The notes under the pieces are model-generated. The model worked only from the letters and a program-made list of their open reading frames with translations. It was not told the DNA's origin and did not search any database. A DNA stretch of 64,000 nucleotides from the NCBI GenBank assembly GCA_030549335.1, contig CM060196.1:13593501-13657500 (forward strand), in the 5' to 3' direction. The stretch is from Pontederia crassipes. Its lineage: Eukaryota > Streptophyta > Magnoliopsida > Commelinales > Pontederiaceae. Of this stretch, positions 12,432 to 24,100 are shown piece after piece (positions within the stretch are counted from its first letter, which is position 1; each line of letters starts with the position of its first letter). The position numbers were made by a program, and so were the translations under genes.

Positions 12432-13195
12432 TGTAACACCCCACGATTTTATTAAGGATAATATAGTAACTTTATAATTTAATTACAATGTTTGATGGAT
12501 TGAAGGAAATTAAGTCTTAGTGGAAATAAGAATTGTAATTAGATTGAGATTGAGGATTTCAATTGGATTTGAGATCCAAAAGAAAATCTATTGGAAATAG
12601 AACTCCTAAATAGGAAATGATTGAGAGTTTTACGACTTTGAAAAATTTTAACTATTAAAATAATATTTAATATTATTTTAATCTGAAAATTAAATAATAA
12701 AATATTATGAAATTAAATAATTCCAAAGATAAAGGAAAATTGGAGAGGAGTTTGATTAGTGATGGGATTATTTAATTAATTTCTGAAGTTATCTATTTAA
12801 TTATTAGAATATATCTGAATTAGTTAAAGAGATTAATTAGAAGTGAAATTAGATATTATAGTTAGAGTGTAATTAAGAATTTTAAAAATCTTGTAAATAG
12901 GGAGGTTAGGGCCGAGAGTTTTTTTTCTCTTCTGTGCATGGCTTCTCGGCGAACAAAAAAAAAAAGACGGACGTACTTCTCGATGACAATAACAAGGGCG
13001 ACGTCTTTACAGGTACGTGGGGGATTTGTTTGTCACAGTGAAATGAGTTGAATTTTAAAATTGATGGGTTGCATACGTTCGGCAAGTTGTACCATGTGAG
13101 AACCCATGTTTATCTCGGTCAGCAAACATAGAAAAGAGTGGTATTCAGGTATTTTCGCGTAAGAGAAAATATTGATTTTCTCGCCAAGGAAAAAC

Positions 13196-13530
13196 CCCAT
13201 GAGAGAGAAGAGAGAAAAAAAAAAAGAAAGAAAGAGAAGAACGCCGATTTCGCTGTGGGAAAAAAGAGAGAGAGAGAGAAAGATTAAAACTTGGGGCAAT
13301 TGATGGGATGTTTGGCTCCAAAAATAAAAGGGGGAGTTTTACGGCTGCCAAACCAATAGAGAGAAGATGGGGGAGAGAAATAGAGAGAGAAAGAGAGGAA
13401 GATTTGGAAAGGAAATAAAAAAAATAAAGCATCACAGTCGGGAAGAGTTGAACAGGAGAGAGAGGGGATTTCTCGAGCCCATGAAAAATAGAAAAGAAAG
13501 ACGTGGAGTGAGAAATGCTCATGAGAAAAA
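13196..13530 (+). repeat. Purine-rich (GA) tract within the solo LTR
   Basis: Long strand-biased run rich in GAGAGA and GAAAGA words, including an uninterrupted (GA)n-like stretch at about 13265-13281. It creates spurious Ser/Leu/Phe-rich open frames on the opposite strand. Confidence 0.8.
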
Positions 13531-14407
13531 TAAATAAATAATAATTTTTATTCATTTATGATTTTTTGATAAGAAAATTCACTTATTAAATTTCTTGATC
13601 AGAAAAAACAAAATAATATATAGAGAAAAATGATTGGAAGCAATTGTTGATCAAAATTCGACATTGGTGCAACCAACTGACGACTGAAAATAGAATTAAT
13701 TTTTTAATCAACTTGAGGTGCGTAGGGGAATCTCCATAGCGTCGGTTTTCCATGACATGGACCTCGAACTCTTCTCCGTTTTATAAAGATTGCATTATAT
13801 ATCGTATGGCATAGATAGGATGATCGAAAGTTATCGAAAATACAATTTCTTGATGGCGATAGAACTCGGTTCGGGTTCTATTTTGTCCGGCACGAATTCA
13901 ACAAAATGCGGACCGAATCATAATAGGAACCGGACCGAGTTCCTTGAACCCGGCCCGGGTTCTCATAGGCATGGCCCAGGTTCCCTTACTCGAGTGTGAC
14001 GTGAGATTAGATTACTTAACCGGCCCGAGTTTTAAAGGCTCATTGATAATGGATTGAAACCGAGCCAATATGGCCCGGGTTTTGATATAAAAATTAGAGA
14101 AAATGAAATAGATGAACCAGCTCGGGCTTGTCCTAGTGCGGGCTGAATTTCGAGGATTTAAAATATATTGTTAAATAATTATTTAAGTTTAATTGCATTG
14201 ATTGCTTATGACCATACATCGAATGTATTGGTCTAGCGATTGTGATTGTTATGTTGATTAATGTTAATCAACTATAATTGTAACATGCTAATTGATAATG
14301 GTATAATTTGATAACTAATGGGATTATTGATATTGATTGTTTATCGTCCAAGTGACGATATGAAAAATTGCTACAATTGAATTGTTAAAGTGATAATTGA
14401 GACATTC

Positions 14408-14760
14408 ATGCTCGATGGAGGCCGTTATGGTTGATGGAGACCGTTATGGTCGATGGAGATCCTTGTGATCGATTGAGGCTCATTGGGTCGATGGAGGTTC
14501 ATGGGGTCGATTGTTGATGCATCATGGAGGTCCTTGTGGTTGATTGAGGCCCTTATGGTCGATTGAGGCTCATATAGTCGATTGTTAATGCATGGTAGTT
14601 AATGGAGACCCTTTGTGGTCGATTGAGATCTTTATGGTCAATGGAGATTATCGTGGTCGATTGAGGCTTTTATGATCGATTGAGACCCTCGTGGTCTATG
14701 GAGATCCTTAAATTGATGGAGATCCATTGTGGTCGATGGAGACCGTTACGATCGATGTAT
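14408..14760 (+). repeat. Minisatellite within the solo LTR, unit about 22 bp
   Basis: More than a dozen imperfect copies of a unit like CGATGGAGACCNTTATGGT, alternating GATGGAG and GATTGAG versions. Divergence between copies shows it is old relative to microsatellites. Confidence 0.85.
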
Positions 14761-15507
14761 GCTTTCTTAATTGAATTGAATTATTAACTGAATTCAATTG
14801 TTAATTGAATTGCATCATTGATTGAATTGCGTCTTAGTGGCTGATTGATAATTGAATTACTTCTTAGTGGATGGTGAAAAATTGAATACATAAATTATTA
14901 ATAGAGATGATAATTTATAATGGTTTATCGTGACCTTCACCGACTTATGATCAATTGGTAATTGATTTAAGTTAATTGAATCGAATTGAATGTATGTTGG
15001 TCATTAGTAATTGATGACATGGATAATTACTATCATTGGTCTAATTGTTTATAATTAATTGATTATTGTTAAATATTATCTATTCTGCCAATTATATATT
15101 GTTGTTTATCGATAGTATTGATATTGACCATGGTTCATAAGTTATTTTTATGGGTGACCCTACATACTAAGTTATCTCATTGGGCTTTACCTCTGTATTT
15201 GGATCCATATAGGTAATCGTGATGGCGATGGTGAGACAGTTTGTGTCTCCTCTGATGGGTGATATGCACATGAATATATGGTCCATTATTTTATAAACGT
15301 GAGCCCTAATCCACAGATTATTGAATATTGTATAAATGTCTTCCGCACATTGTAATAGAATATTATAAATTAGTCTTTCACTTATGTAAGTTTGTTGACT
15401 AGTCAAAGTCTGTTTGTTGACTAGTCAAAGTCAATGTATAGAATTGAGTGATGTCTTCTAAATAGTCTTTTGAATATGCAAAAGAAAACAAATCTCAGGG
15501 CGTTACA

Positions 15508-15512
15508 AGGAG
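15508..15512 (+). repeat. Target-site duplication AGGAG, right copy
   Basis: Matches the 5 bp directly before the solo LTR at 12427-12431. Confidence 0.9.
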
Positions 15513-17900
15513 AAACTCCCATATAGATAAACAATGATAACTCTCACATTTTATCTTATTAATCATGGACCTATTTTTTGATCACTTAGATCAATCAAGA
15601 CCATAAGGAGAAAAGGTAGCTCCAGATTATCATTAAGTTCATGTCATTCAGTATCAATCAAGTGGATAAAAAAGTGTCAAATCATTAGGTTGAAGTTAAG
15701 GTTGTATTCTCTTTGTCAACAAATCGGACATTCAAAGGATCGAGCGGTCGTCCATTTGAGATTCATTCAGCGGTCATCCGAAAGATATTCAAATATGAGT
15801 GTTCATGGGTCGATCAAATTACCCAACCACCCAAATTTCTTTTTTTAATTTTTTCTTCCTATTTTGCATTTATTTAATATAAAATATTATTTAATATTTA
15901 TTTAAAGCATAAAATAAGTCTTATAACTATTTAAATATTATTTCTATAATTAACACACTTTATTTTAATTTTTAAAATTTTTTAAATCAAGTATAGGGTT
16001 AAGTTTAAAGAAAAAGGAAAAAATAAAAAAAAAATCGGGTCGTTGGGTCGGGTCGGGTCAGATTGTCAGGTTTGCCGGGTCAATCCGTCCCAGTGAACAC
16101 CCCTAGATTTGGATGTCCATTTTATTTGTGTTCATCAGTCGATCGAAAGGGATTCGATCATCCACTTATGTGAATTAGGATCGGGAAGTGTTCGTTCTCA
16201 GACTTCGATCGAGAGTTTTGTTCGTTCTCTAACTCATGACTCAGCTCTCAAATAATACACCTTTTTGTCGACCGTTGACTTGTTACTTCGCCGGAGCAAG
16301 TCCTAGTTCCTCGCCCTTCACTGTTCTGTGTCATTTGTGCCTGAGGGACCTGTCGAAGTCGTACCATTGTCCTTTGACTGAGATCAAGAAGAGAGCACGG
16401 ATAGAGAGGAAAAAGAAAGTTCTTAGATGAGGAAGTGGAAGGAGAGAAAACGGGGAAAGAGAGTGGGGCTTTAAAGAGGGGGTTGTGATCTTTAGGATCT
16501 CCATGATCATGGTGAAGGAGGTTACGAGATCCAACAATTATTGTGGTGAAATGAATGAGAAAAGTCAACACCAATCTTTCGGCAATTTTTGTTGCATTTT
16601 CGGAAAGAGTTTCGACCGACGTCGGCTAAGCTGCCGACTCATCGCGATAATGGACATACATTTTGTTTTCAGGCATATGAAAAATCCAACTTTTCAACAA
16701 TATTTAAAAATTTTAAATTTTATGGCATTTTCGGTGTGTTACATCGCATGTCTCATTCACTCGACATCTCCTTCGCTTCCATAGGCGATGTCTCTTTCTC
16801 CCTCGTCCATGACATCTCCTTCTACCTCGCAAGCGAGGTTCCTCAACAGTCGTCACTACATCTGCAAGGTAAAGGAGATCACAGAGAAAGGGAGACAATG
16901 ATCACGAACCCTCTGTCACCAAATGTTTATGCCCTAGCCGTTGTAGGTGAACACACACCGACGATGTCTCCTTCTACCTTGCAGGCGACGCTCCTCAACG
17001 ATTGTTGCTACTGAGCCCCCCTTTGCAAGCTCGCGGAGGAGGGTCGACGCCTCTCTTTTCTCTGTGTGCTTGATCACCGCACTGGCCTTTGACATCACAC
17101 ACTCGGTCATTGCTCCTCACTCATCTGAAATGCGCTCGTCGCCGTCATCCACCCTCTGCCCTCCTGCTCATTGCCCTCATCCGCCCTCACCCTTCCCGCT
17201 TGCCTCCGGAAGCACACTGAATCGTGCTGCCCAAATCGACCTGAACCATGCACCAAACCAGTTTACATCATCCTTCATCTCAACATTCAAAATTCCAACA
17301 TATTTTCCCAAATATGAAATGGAAGTTGTGACGAATTTGAAGATACTTTCCCGTTATATAAGGGTTAGTTGACGCAATTATTCTCGAGTTCTCCTGATTT
17401 GCAAAAAAATCAAATAATAATTAGGATAGAGGACAAGTATTGTGTAATAGATTCTAAAATTAAAAGTAAACAGAATATGAAACATGTGTAAAAATTACTC
17501 AATTTTGGGACAAAGATGGAGCATGTGATGAATGTTTCGAAGGGAACTGGAAAGGGTCGCAACATCAAGAATTGTGGGCGTACCTTTTGTTTTTACCCAA
17601 AATTTTTAATATAACTTATTATTCATTTCCTGATATCATCTCCATGCCCTTAATGATTATTAAGATTATTACTATTATTATTTAAAAAAAACGTTGGAAT
17701 ATAGACAATTAACCATTACAACTCATAATAATGCACACTTGACACTTGAATACTAATTAAATTTTAATTCAACGGAATGAAATTGAACTCAAATGTCCTG
17801 GAAGAGATTGGCGTCTACAATGTCAATAAATTAATTTAATTGTAGATACAATAAATAATTCGTCAAAATAGTCAGACTCTTAGAAAAATGAGAAAAAATT
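15513..17900. other. Intergenic repeat-rich sequence upstream of the E2 gene
   Basis: Contains a MITE-like element (15795-16107). It also holds a GC-richer block (about 16230-17240) with two imperfect copies of a segment carrying GATGTCTC..TCC..CTACCT.GCAAGCGA (about 16783-16860 and 16955-17012). The block looks derived from a repeat but could not be classified. From 17390 to 17900 the sequence is AT-rich and featureless. No gene is supported. Confidence 0.5.
15795..16107. mobile_element. Candidate MITE with GTGTTCA ends
   Basis: The left end reads GAGTGTTCATGGGTCGATC. The right end, reverse complemented, reads GGGTGTTCACTGGGACGGATT and then GACCCGACCC-type repeats. The ends are related but imperfect. 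The interior is AT-rich with a GGGTCGGGTCGGGTC run near the right end. No convincing target duplication was found, so the family is uncertain. Confidence 0.4.
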
Positions 17901-17960
17901 CACGAAAAGATGCAATTATTTGCTATATTTTTTTATGGTGTCGTAATCATATTGGCAACA

Positions 17961-17974
17961 TATAAAAATGGGCC
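17961..17974 (+). promoter_or_regulatory. TATA-like box and TGGGCC (site II-type) motif of the E2 gene
   Basis: TATAAAAA (17961-17968) is followed directly by TGGGCC (17969-17974), about 155 bp upstream of the E2 start codon. TGGGCC/T site II elements are common in promoters of plant genes for mitochondrial and ribosomal proteins. Position and motif only; the transcription start is not shown by the sequence. Confidence 0.4.
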
Positions 17975-18128
17975 GTCAAACCCTTATTTTTTTATTTACC
18001 TCTGCCCTCTTTCTTCCCGTTCCCGTCCCATTCTCCTTCCCTTTGGCTGCCCACCCACCAACTCCTCCGTCTACCCGTCTCGTTTCGCATCCTCCGCCCG
18101 AACTCGGCTCCGATCTGCTCTCGTCGCC

Positions 18129-21100
18129 ATGTCTGCGACCATGCAAATCCTTCGTCACTCCCGGAAGGTCAGTTGTTTGCTTCGACGATCGTCTGGCAGT
18201 ATCCCAGATTCCTTGCTGTTTCCTCTTCTCGTTCGATTTGGATTTGCAAGCAGAATTGTGGAAACACTTCTCATGATTCCCTACTCCGATCGATTTATTT
18301 CGTTGTTTCTAATTTTGCAGGTGGGCGGGGCTGCGAGATCGCTTCTCCGGCGCGAGCCGGCGATGATTTCGCGGCGCTTTTCTACCGCTGCTGGTTCTCC
18401 GGCCATCGTCGACGCAGGCCATGGTATTGCGTAATTCTGTTTCTTGGCATTTGTCTCGCTTGTTTTTATACGCGAATACTTGCATCATATGGGGAGTGGC
18501 CTGTTTGTTACAACTGTCTGATCAGCGATCAACCTTATGGATCACAGTCATGTAGGCACTGTTGCCTTCGTTAGAGCTGACTGGCGCGAAATAATTCTCT
18601 AGTTCTCACGTCCTTTCTTATTTGTTATATCCTGTGATTTAAGTATTAGGGTTCCTACTGAACTTTTTTTAGTGAATTGGGATGTGCAGGCCAATAGTTA
18701 TTGGCCTCTGGCACTGAAGGAGCAATATTGGATCAATTTGAATTTTCTGCGGTAGTGACTTTTTTGCAATTAAACATTTTAAACTCTGCTCCCTGTCATT
18801 ATGTGTTATAGTGTTGGTGTCTAACACTCCCGGATCATTATCTTGGATCAATTAGATTTTTTTTACATGTTGTTGTTTGCAATTAAAAGTTTTAATCTCA
18901 ACTCCCTATTATAGTGTGGATTTCCTCGGAAATAATACTTCAAGTCAAAATTTAGTACTTGCTGCAGTGAAGCTTACTGTTTTCTTTTATTTTGAAAGGT
19001 GACAATGATGGATATAAATTTGGAATTTTGTAAATTAATCTGACAAATGACTATTTGATAATCTAGTTTGTATAAGGATACCTTGGCGGAAGTTTGCATT
19101 GAGTGGCTACTGCTATTATCCCCTCCATTTTAATCTTCAAGTCATAGTGATCCTTAAATAAAGGTCTTAATATGAAGTGCTGAAGAGAGAATTGATTGCA
19201 TCATCTCTTAAATTCTAAAGAGGAAAAATATGTAGTATGATGTATATTTTGTTGTAACTTAAACCTGCTATGTCACAATATCAATGTGATGTACTATTTT
19301 GTAAATATTTGTGTTCTTTGCTTTCGAACATTTCAGTGAACCTAAACCAATCACCATTTTCAGATGTTTCAAAGAGCTATCGAAGTGCTTTTAATGGGGT
19401 AAGTACCGGTGGTAACAGTATAAAATACTGGTTCTTTCTGGTTCTCCTTTCTTCATTTTCTTTTTTTTCTTTTTCTTATTTATTATAATTGCGGTTGACT
19501 TCTTCTCAGCTAAATAATTTTAGCTTTGCTGTAAAAGCAATTAAAAGGAATGGCCCTTTAGCTGGTGTTGGTCTCACTCATGGCATCCCGTGGTATGTGT
19601 ATGTCCTTCTATGCGCTTTTACTTATTTTAACTCCCAAAAGTAATACTTTGGTAATCTTTTGGTTCAGTGTACAAATCTCTTCGAAGCGATGTTTCTCAA
19701 GTGGTTCCGGTAAATGTTTTTCTGTGTTTTCTCTTTTGTATTCTACATCAAGATGCTTATTTTTGTAAGCAGTATCTTAGTCTTCTCTTGACATTGTAAA
19801 TTGGGTGTCCAACAAGTGAAATGTTTATTTTTCAATTATATGTCATAGTAACTTATACATCAGTGGGCTTTCATTTTCTCTAAGTAAACAATGGTTTTAC
19901 TTACCTGAAACACAATAATAAGCTTTTTGAACTTTGTGAATTTTCAATTTCATCAATCGAGGTGATACACATTTACTAGTAACATATATGCATGATGTTT
20001 GCAATTGGAAGGAATTATTCTTTTGTTGGTTAATTTGGATCTGTTTCTATCATCATGTACATTGATTGAGCGTTTATTTTATCCTAAAGTGGTGTCTGCA
20101 CAAACATGTGTTTGTACACTGTAGATATAATATAGCAGCTACTAGTGCATAAAGTTTGATTAGTGTCTATTATTTCTTTTGTTTATCATTACACCATATT
20201 TTATGCTAGTGTGCACATAAGATCACCCTTGTAAAGTCATCTCCTTGGATGGATGGAAGCTATACTCAACATTCTGTATCCATATTAATATTTCTTTTAG
20301 TTCTCCATTGTAATATTTTATTTATCATTTAAAACATTAATTAACTTAAAGTTATTCCCTATGCTCTAATTACTATGTTGATTCTTCTCAAAAAAACAAA
20401 TGTTATTAGTAAAATAATTATATCTAATGTTATTAGTGAAGTTGTTCGAATATCAGTTTTTAAACTTGATATTTTTCTCTGCACTTGTTAAATGGCGTAC
20501 AGATGTAGCTGGCCAGTTTTATTTAGTAAAACAGATTTCAAAGGTGTAATAACTTCTGTATCTTTTGTTGAAATTTCTGTTGTGCTGGAGTACATGACTA
20601 TGGATGTTTAATTGTACATATGCAACTTTTGTAGACTCCACATGGACAATTAATGTCTACTCAGGATCAATTGTTTATTGTCATAAAATTTAAACTATAT
20701 CTTATTGAATGTTTTTCAGCATGTGTATGGTATCATTTTTTTTACTGGATATATGATATTTTTTTTTTGCAGTATTCCTTTTTTCCATTAATTCATAGAC
20801 AAGGTGTAATTGATAAAATATGGGCTGAAATCTTCTTAATGTGTATTTGATTAGATTTACCACCACATGAAGCGATAGGAATGCCATCTCTCTCACCTAC
20901 CATGACTGAGGTATAAAATTCTTCAATGAGCATTGGACATGGTGTCAATAAGCATTATCTTGTATGCAACTGTTGCACTCATTTTTTTTAAAGCTGTTTT
21001 ACTCTTCATTGGGTTTCAGGGAAATATTGCAAAGTGGTTAAAAAAGGAAGGAGATAGTGTATCCACTGGTGAAGTGCTGTGTCAAGTTGAAACAGTAGGT

Positions 21101-24100
21101 TTCCTAGATGCCCCTTCAAAACCAAATAGTTTACTATTTATCTTGAGTTCAGAACATTATTTCATTACATCTCTCCACTTCAAAAAGAAGAGATCATTAT
21201 ACATGTCTGACAATGCATGAGCCATGCCTTTAATAGGATAAAGCCATCGTGGATATGGAATGCATGGAAGATGGCTATCTTGCTAAAATATTACTGGGTG
21301 ATGGATCTAAGGAGATTAAAGTTGGCGAGGTACCTACTAACCAGTGTTTTTTTATTTTTAACATGTCACTTTCTTGTAGTTCCCAGTTCTTTTTTTAATC
21401 TGTTCTTCTATTTCCTTGTAAAATGCTGGTAACTAATTTAAAACTAGTTTGTGCTTTAGTTTCCAGTTACATGTTGGTGACCTGATAAGTGCAATGATTT
21501 TTCTAAGTTGACATCTATTTGTTGTCATCTGCATTAACCACATGTCTTTCTTTTTTTGTTATTATCGAGTGGTTGCCCCAGAGTGTTTATGCTAGATGGT
21601 AAAAAATGAGGAGGACCAAGTTTATTTGAGGGTTGGGGCAGTGTAGTTCAAGTTAGATACTTTGGATATGTGTCTAAGAAAAAATATTGTTAGTTTGCTT
21701 TGGCTGCTGTTTCCCTGATCCATTTTTATTATATCAATTATTTTTTGAGAGGGGGCCATAAGCTTCTCTGTCCAAAGAAGTAACCTTTATTGTCCAAATC
21801 AACTTTTGGTTACATGATATATGTTATTGTCTATTCTCAGAAGTGTTTATCAATGAAGGACTATGATTGTATCTATTTCATTGTCAGCCCATATTTCCTA
21901 TATGGCCTATGATGAAGGCCCATGCGTTGAAGGCATGAGTGTGTTTAAAGGGAGAACATTGTATCTATTTCATTGTCAGCCCATATTTCCTATATGGCCT
22001 ATGATGAAGGCCCATGCGTTGAAGGCATGAGTGTGTTTAAAGGGAGAACCATTTTGTTTTCTGGATTATAATTTGTTGCTCGGCATCTTCTGAAAAACAA
22101 AAATTGTTGCTAGGCATATCCAGCAATATTAATTTATGCTCCCTTGGACAACACATTTTCAGTTGTAAATCTGTAAATATGGACTTTTTTTCAGATAATT
22201 GCGATAATAGTGGAAAAAGAGGAAGATATCGAGAAATTTAAGGACTACAAAGTTTCAGAGTCCTCTGGTCCTGCAGAAGTTAAGACATCTGAGCCCACTC
22301 CAACTCCAAAGGAGACACCTGAACCTGTTGAAACTTCTGAAACAAAAGTTGCAAAGAATGAGGTGACTTCAGTTGCTGAAGATCGGTTATTCTCTAGCCC
22401 TGCTGCAAGGAAGCTGGCAGAAGATAACAATGTAGGAAAGTTTAGCTCATCAAGTTTTCCTGTCATCTGGCATTTGTTAGCATCTTTTATTTGTTACCTT
22501 GTAATTTGTTATCATATTGGTAGGTACCTCTTTCGAGCATAAAAGGGACTGGTCCTGCTGGTCGTATAGTCAAGTCGGATATTGAAGATTATCTAGGTAT
22601 GTTATGCATATCATTAAAATATCCTTATTTATTTTGACGGACAATGTATCCAATCTTCATAACTTGAACGAAAACAGTTGAATTTAGCGAGATGGGTTGA
22701 TTTTGATGTTGGGAGACCGCTAGTTTATCTAGTCATTATGTCAAAGTGAAATGGCTGGATATTGACGGTTGCTTAATCCTTTGGCTGTCAACGAACAGGA
22801 CCATGGATACTTTTGTCATGACACAAGAGCCTGGAAAATCTCCACAGTGTTTGTGTTGCCTATTAGATACTCATTTCAGTGTCAAAACTGACTTGCTCTC
22901 CTTTTACCATGGAACACAGATCTTTAAGGTTCAATGCATTAAGATTCTTACTTTCCAGGAACTCCAAGATGGAAATTGTGCTAGTCAATATTAAAACACA
23001 TGTTTAATCTCAAGGGGTTTTTAGGGAAGCATTTGCAAACATCTTACACAAGAATTCTGTTTCACTTTTTATTTTTTAGTGAGGATTACCTGGAATTTTC
23101 CATCTCATAGCATGTTTGTTTGAATGAAGCATCTGCAGCAAAGGGAGTTGCAGCACAGCATGCTGCAGCCAAGGATTCAACTGTGTACGCACTAAATTAT
23201 GTGGACTTGCCAAACTCCCAGATTAGAAAGGTGAACCTTGACTTAATACTGATTGTCTAGAATGCTCAACAAGTGGCTGTGGCATATTCAATGTGGAAGT
23301 TTTTGTTGCAGATTACAGCTGCTCGTCTCCTTCAATCTAAGCAAACGATACCCCATTATTATCTATCATTGGACAGTCGTGTTGACAAGCTTATGGAGTG
23401 AGTAACACTACTAATATTCTTATACATAGTTCTCCTTTTTTCTAAAATTTATTTTTAGGCCTTTCTTATACATAGTTCTCCTTCAGTAGAGATTATAGAA
23501 TTTCCAGGAGCACTAAAATCTGAAGGCCAGAGCAAATTTGAAGAAGTGTCTCATAAGAAACCACAAAGGACTTTTCTTGTATTTGATATACTGGCGATGG
23601 ATAAGGTTCCTTAGAGTATTAATATTGTGATGCATTGTCCCTTTTTGTTTAAACCCTTTGTTGATACTATAATGATATGCTCTCCTTCTCGATCAAACTC
23701 CGCCTATGTTTTATAGCCGGTCCCAAGCCCGGATAAAGGAGGAGGGTTGTGTTAGGCCCTGACAGCCAGCGTAAAATCCTGTCGAATCGCATGAACATGG
23801 ATCAACGAATAGCGTCGTATGATCCATGTAGCCGACCCCACCTAGTGGGATAAGGCTTTGTTGTTGTTGTTGTTGTTGTTGTTATTTTTAGGCCTTTCTA
23901 TAATGATTAACGATATTATAAATTATCACAACATTCACCAGGTTGCGTAGCCAGCTTAACTCAGTACAAGAAGCCTCTGGCGGGAAGCGTATATCCGTCA
24001 ATGACCTTGTCATAAAGGTCTCTTCTCTTATTATTTGTTTATTTATCTATTTTTTGAGTTTGTTTATTTATTTATCTTTCTTTTCAACTATCTGCTGAAA

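Larger units (their letters stand above)
12432..15507. mobile_element. Solo LTR (3,076 bp), probably of a Ty3/Gypsy element
   Basis: Begins TGTAACACCC and ends GGGCGTTACA (imperfect terminal inverted repeat, TG..CA ends), flanked on both sides by AGGAG. No internal retrotransposon region is present, so it is the product of recombination between two LTRs. Very long LTRs that start TGTAACACCC are typical of Tekay/Del-type chromoviruses; that assignment is from memory of the family. It contains a purine-rich tract (about 13196-13530), a GATGGAG-type minisatellite (14408-14760) and a 21-bp tandem duplication containing TGACTAGTCA near 15390-15432. The orientation cannot be set without a primer-binding site. 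Confidence 0.9.

Noticed and set aside
13033-13555. Ser/Leu/Phe-rich frames on the - strand
   Set aside because: Complement of the purine tract within the solo LTR; low-complexity only.
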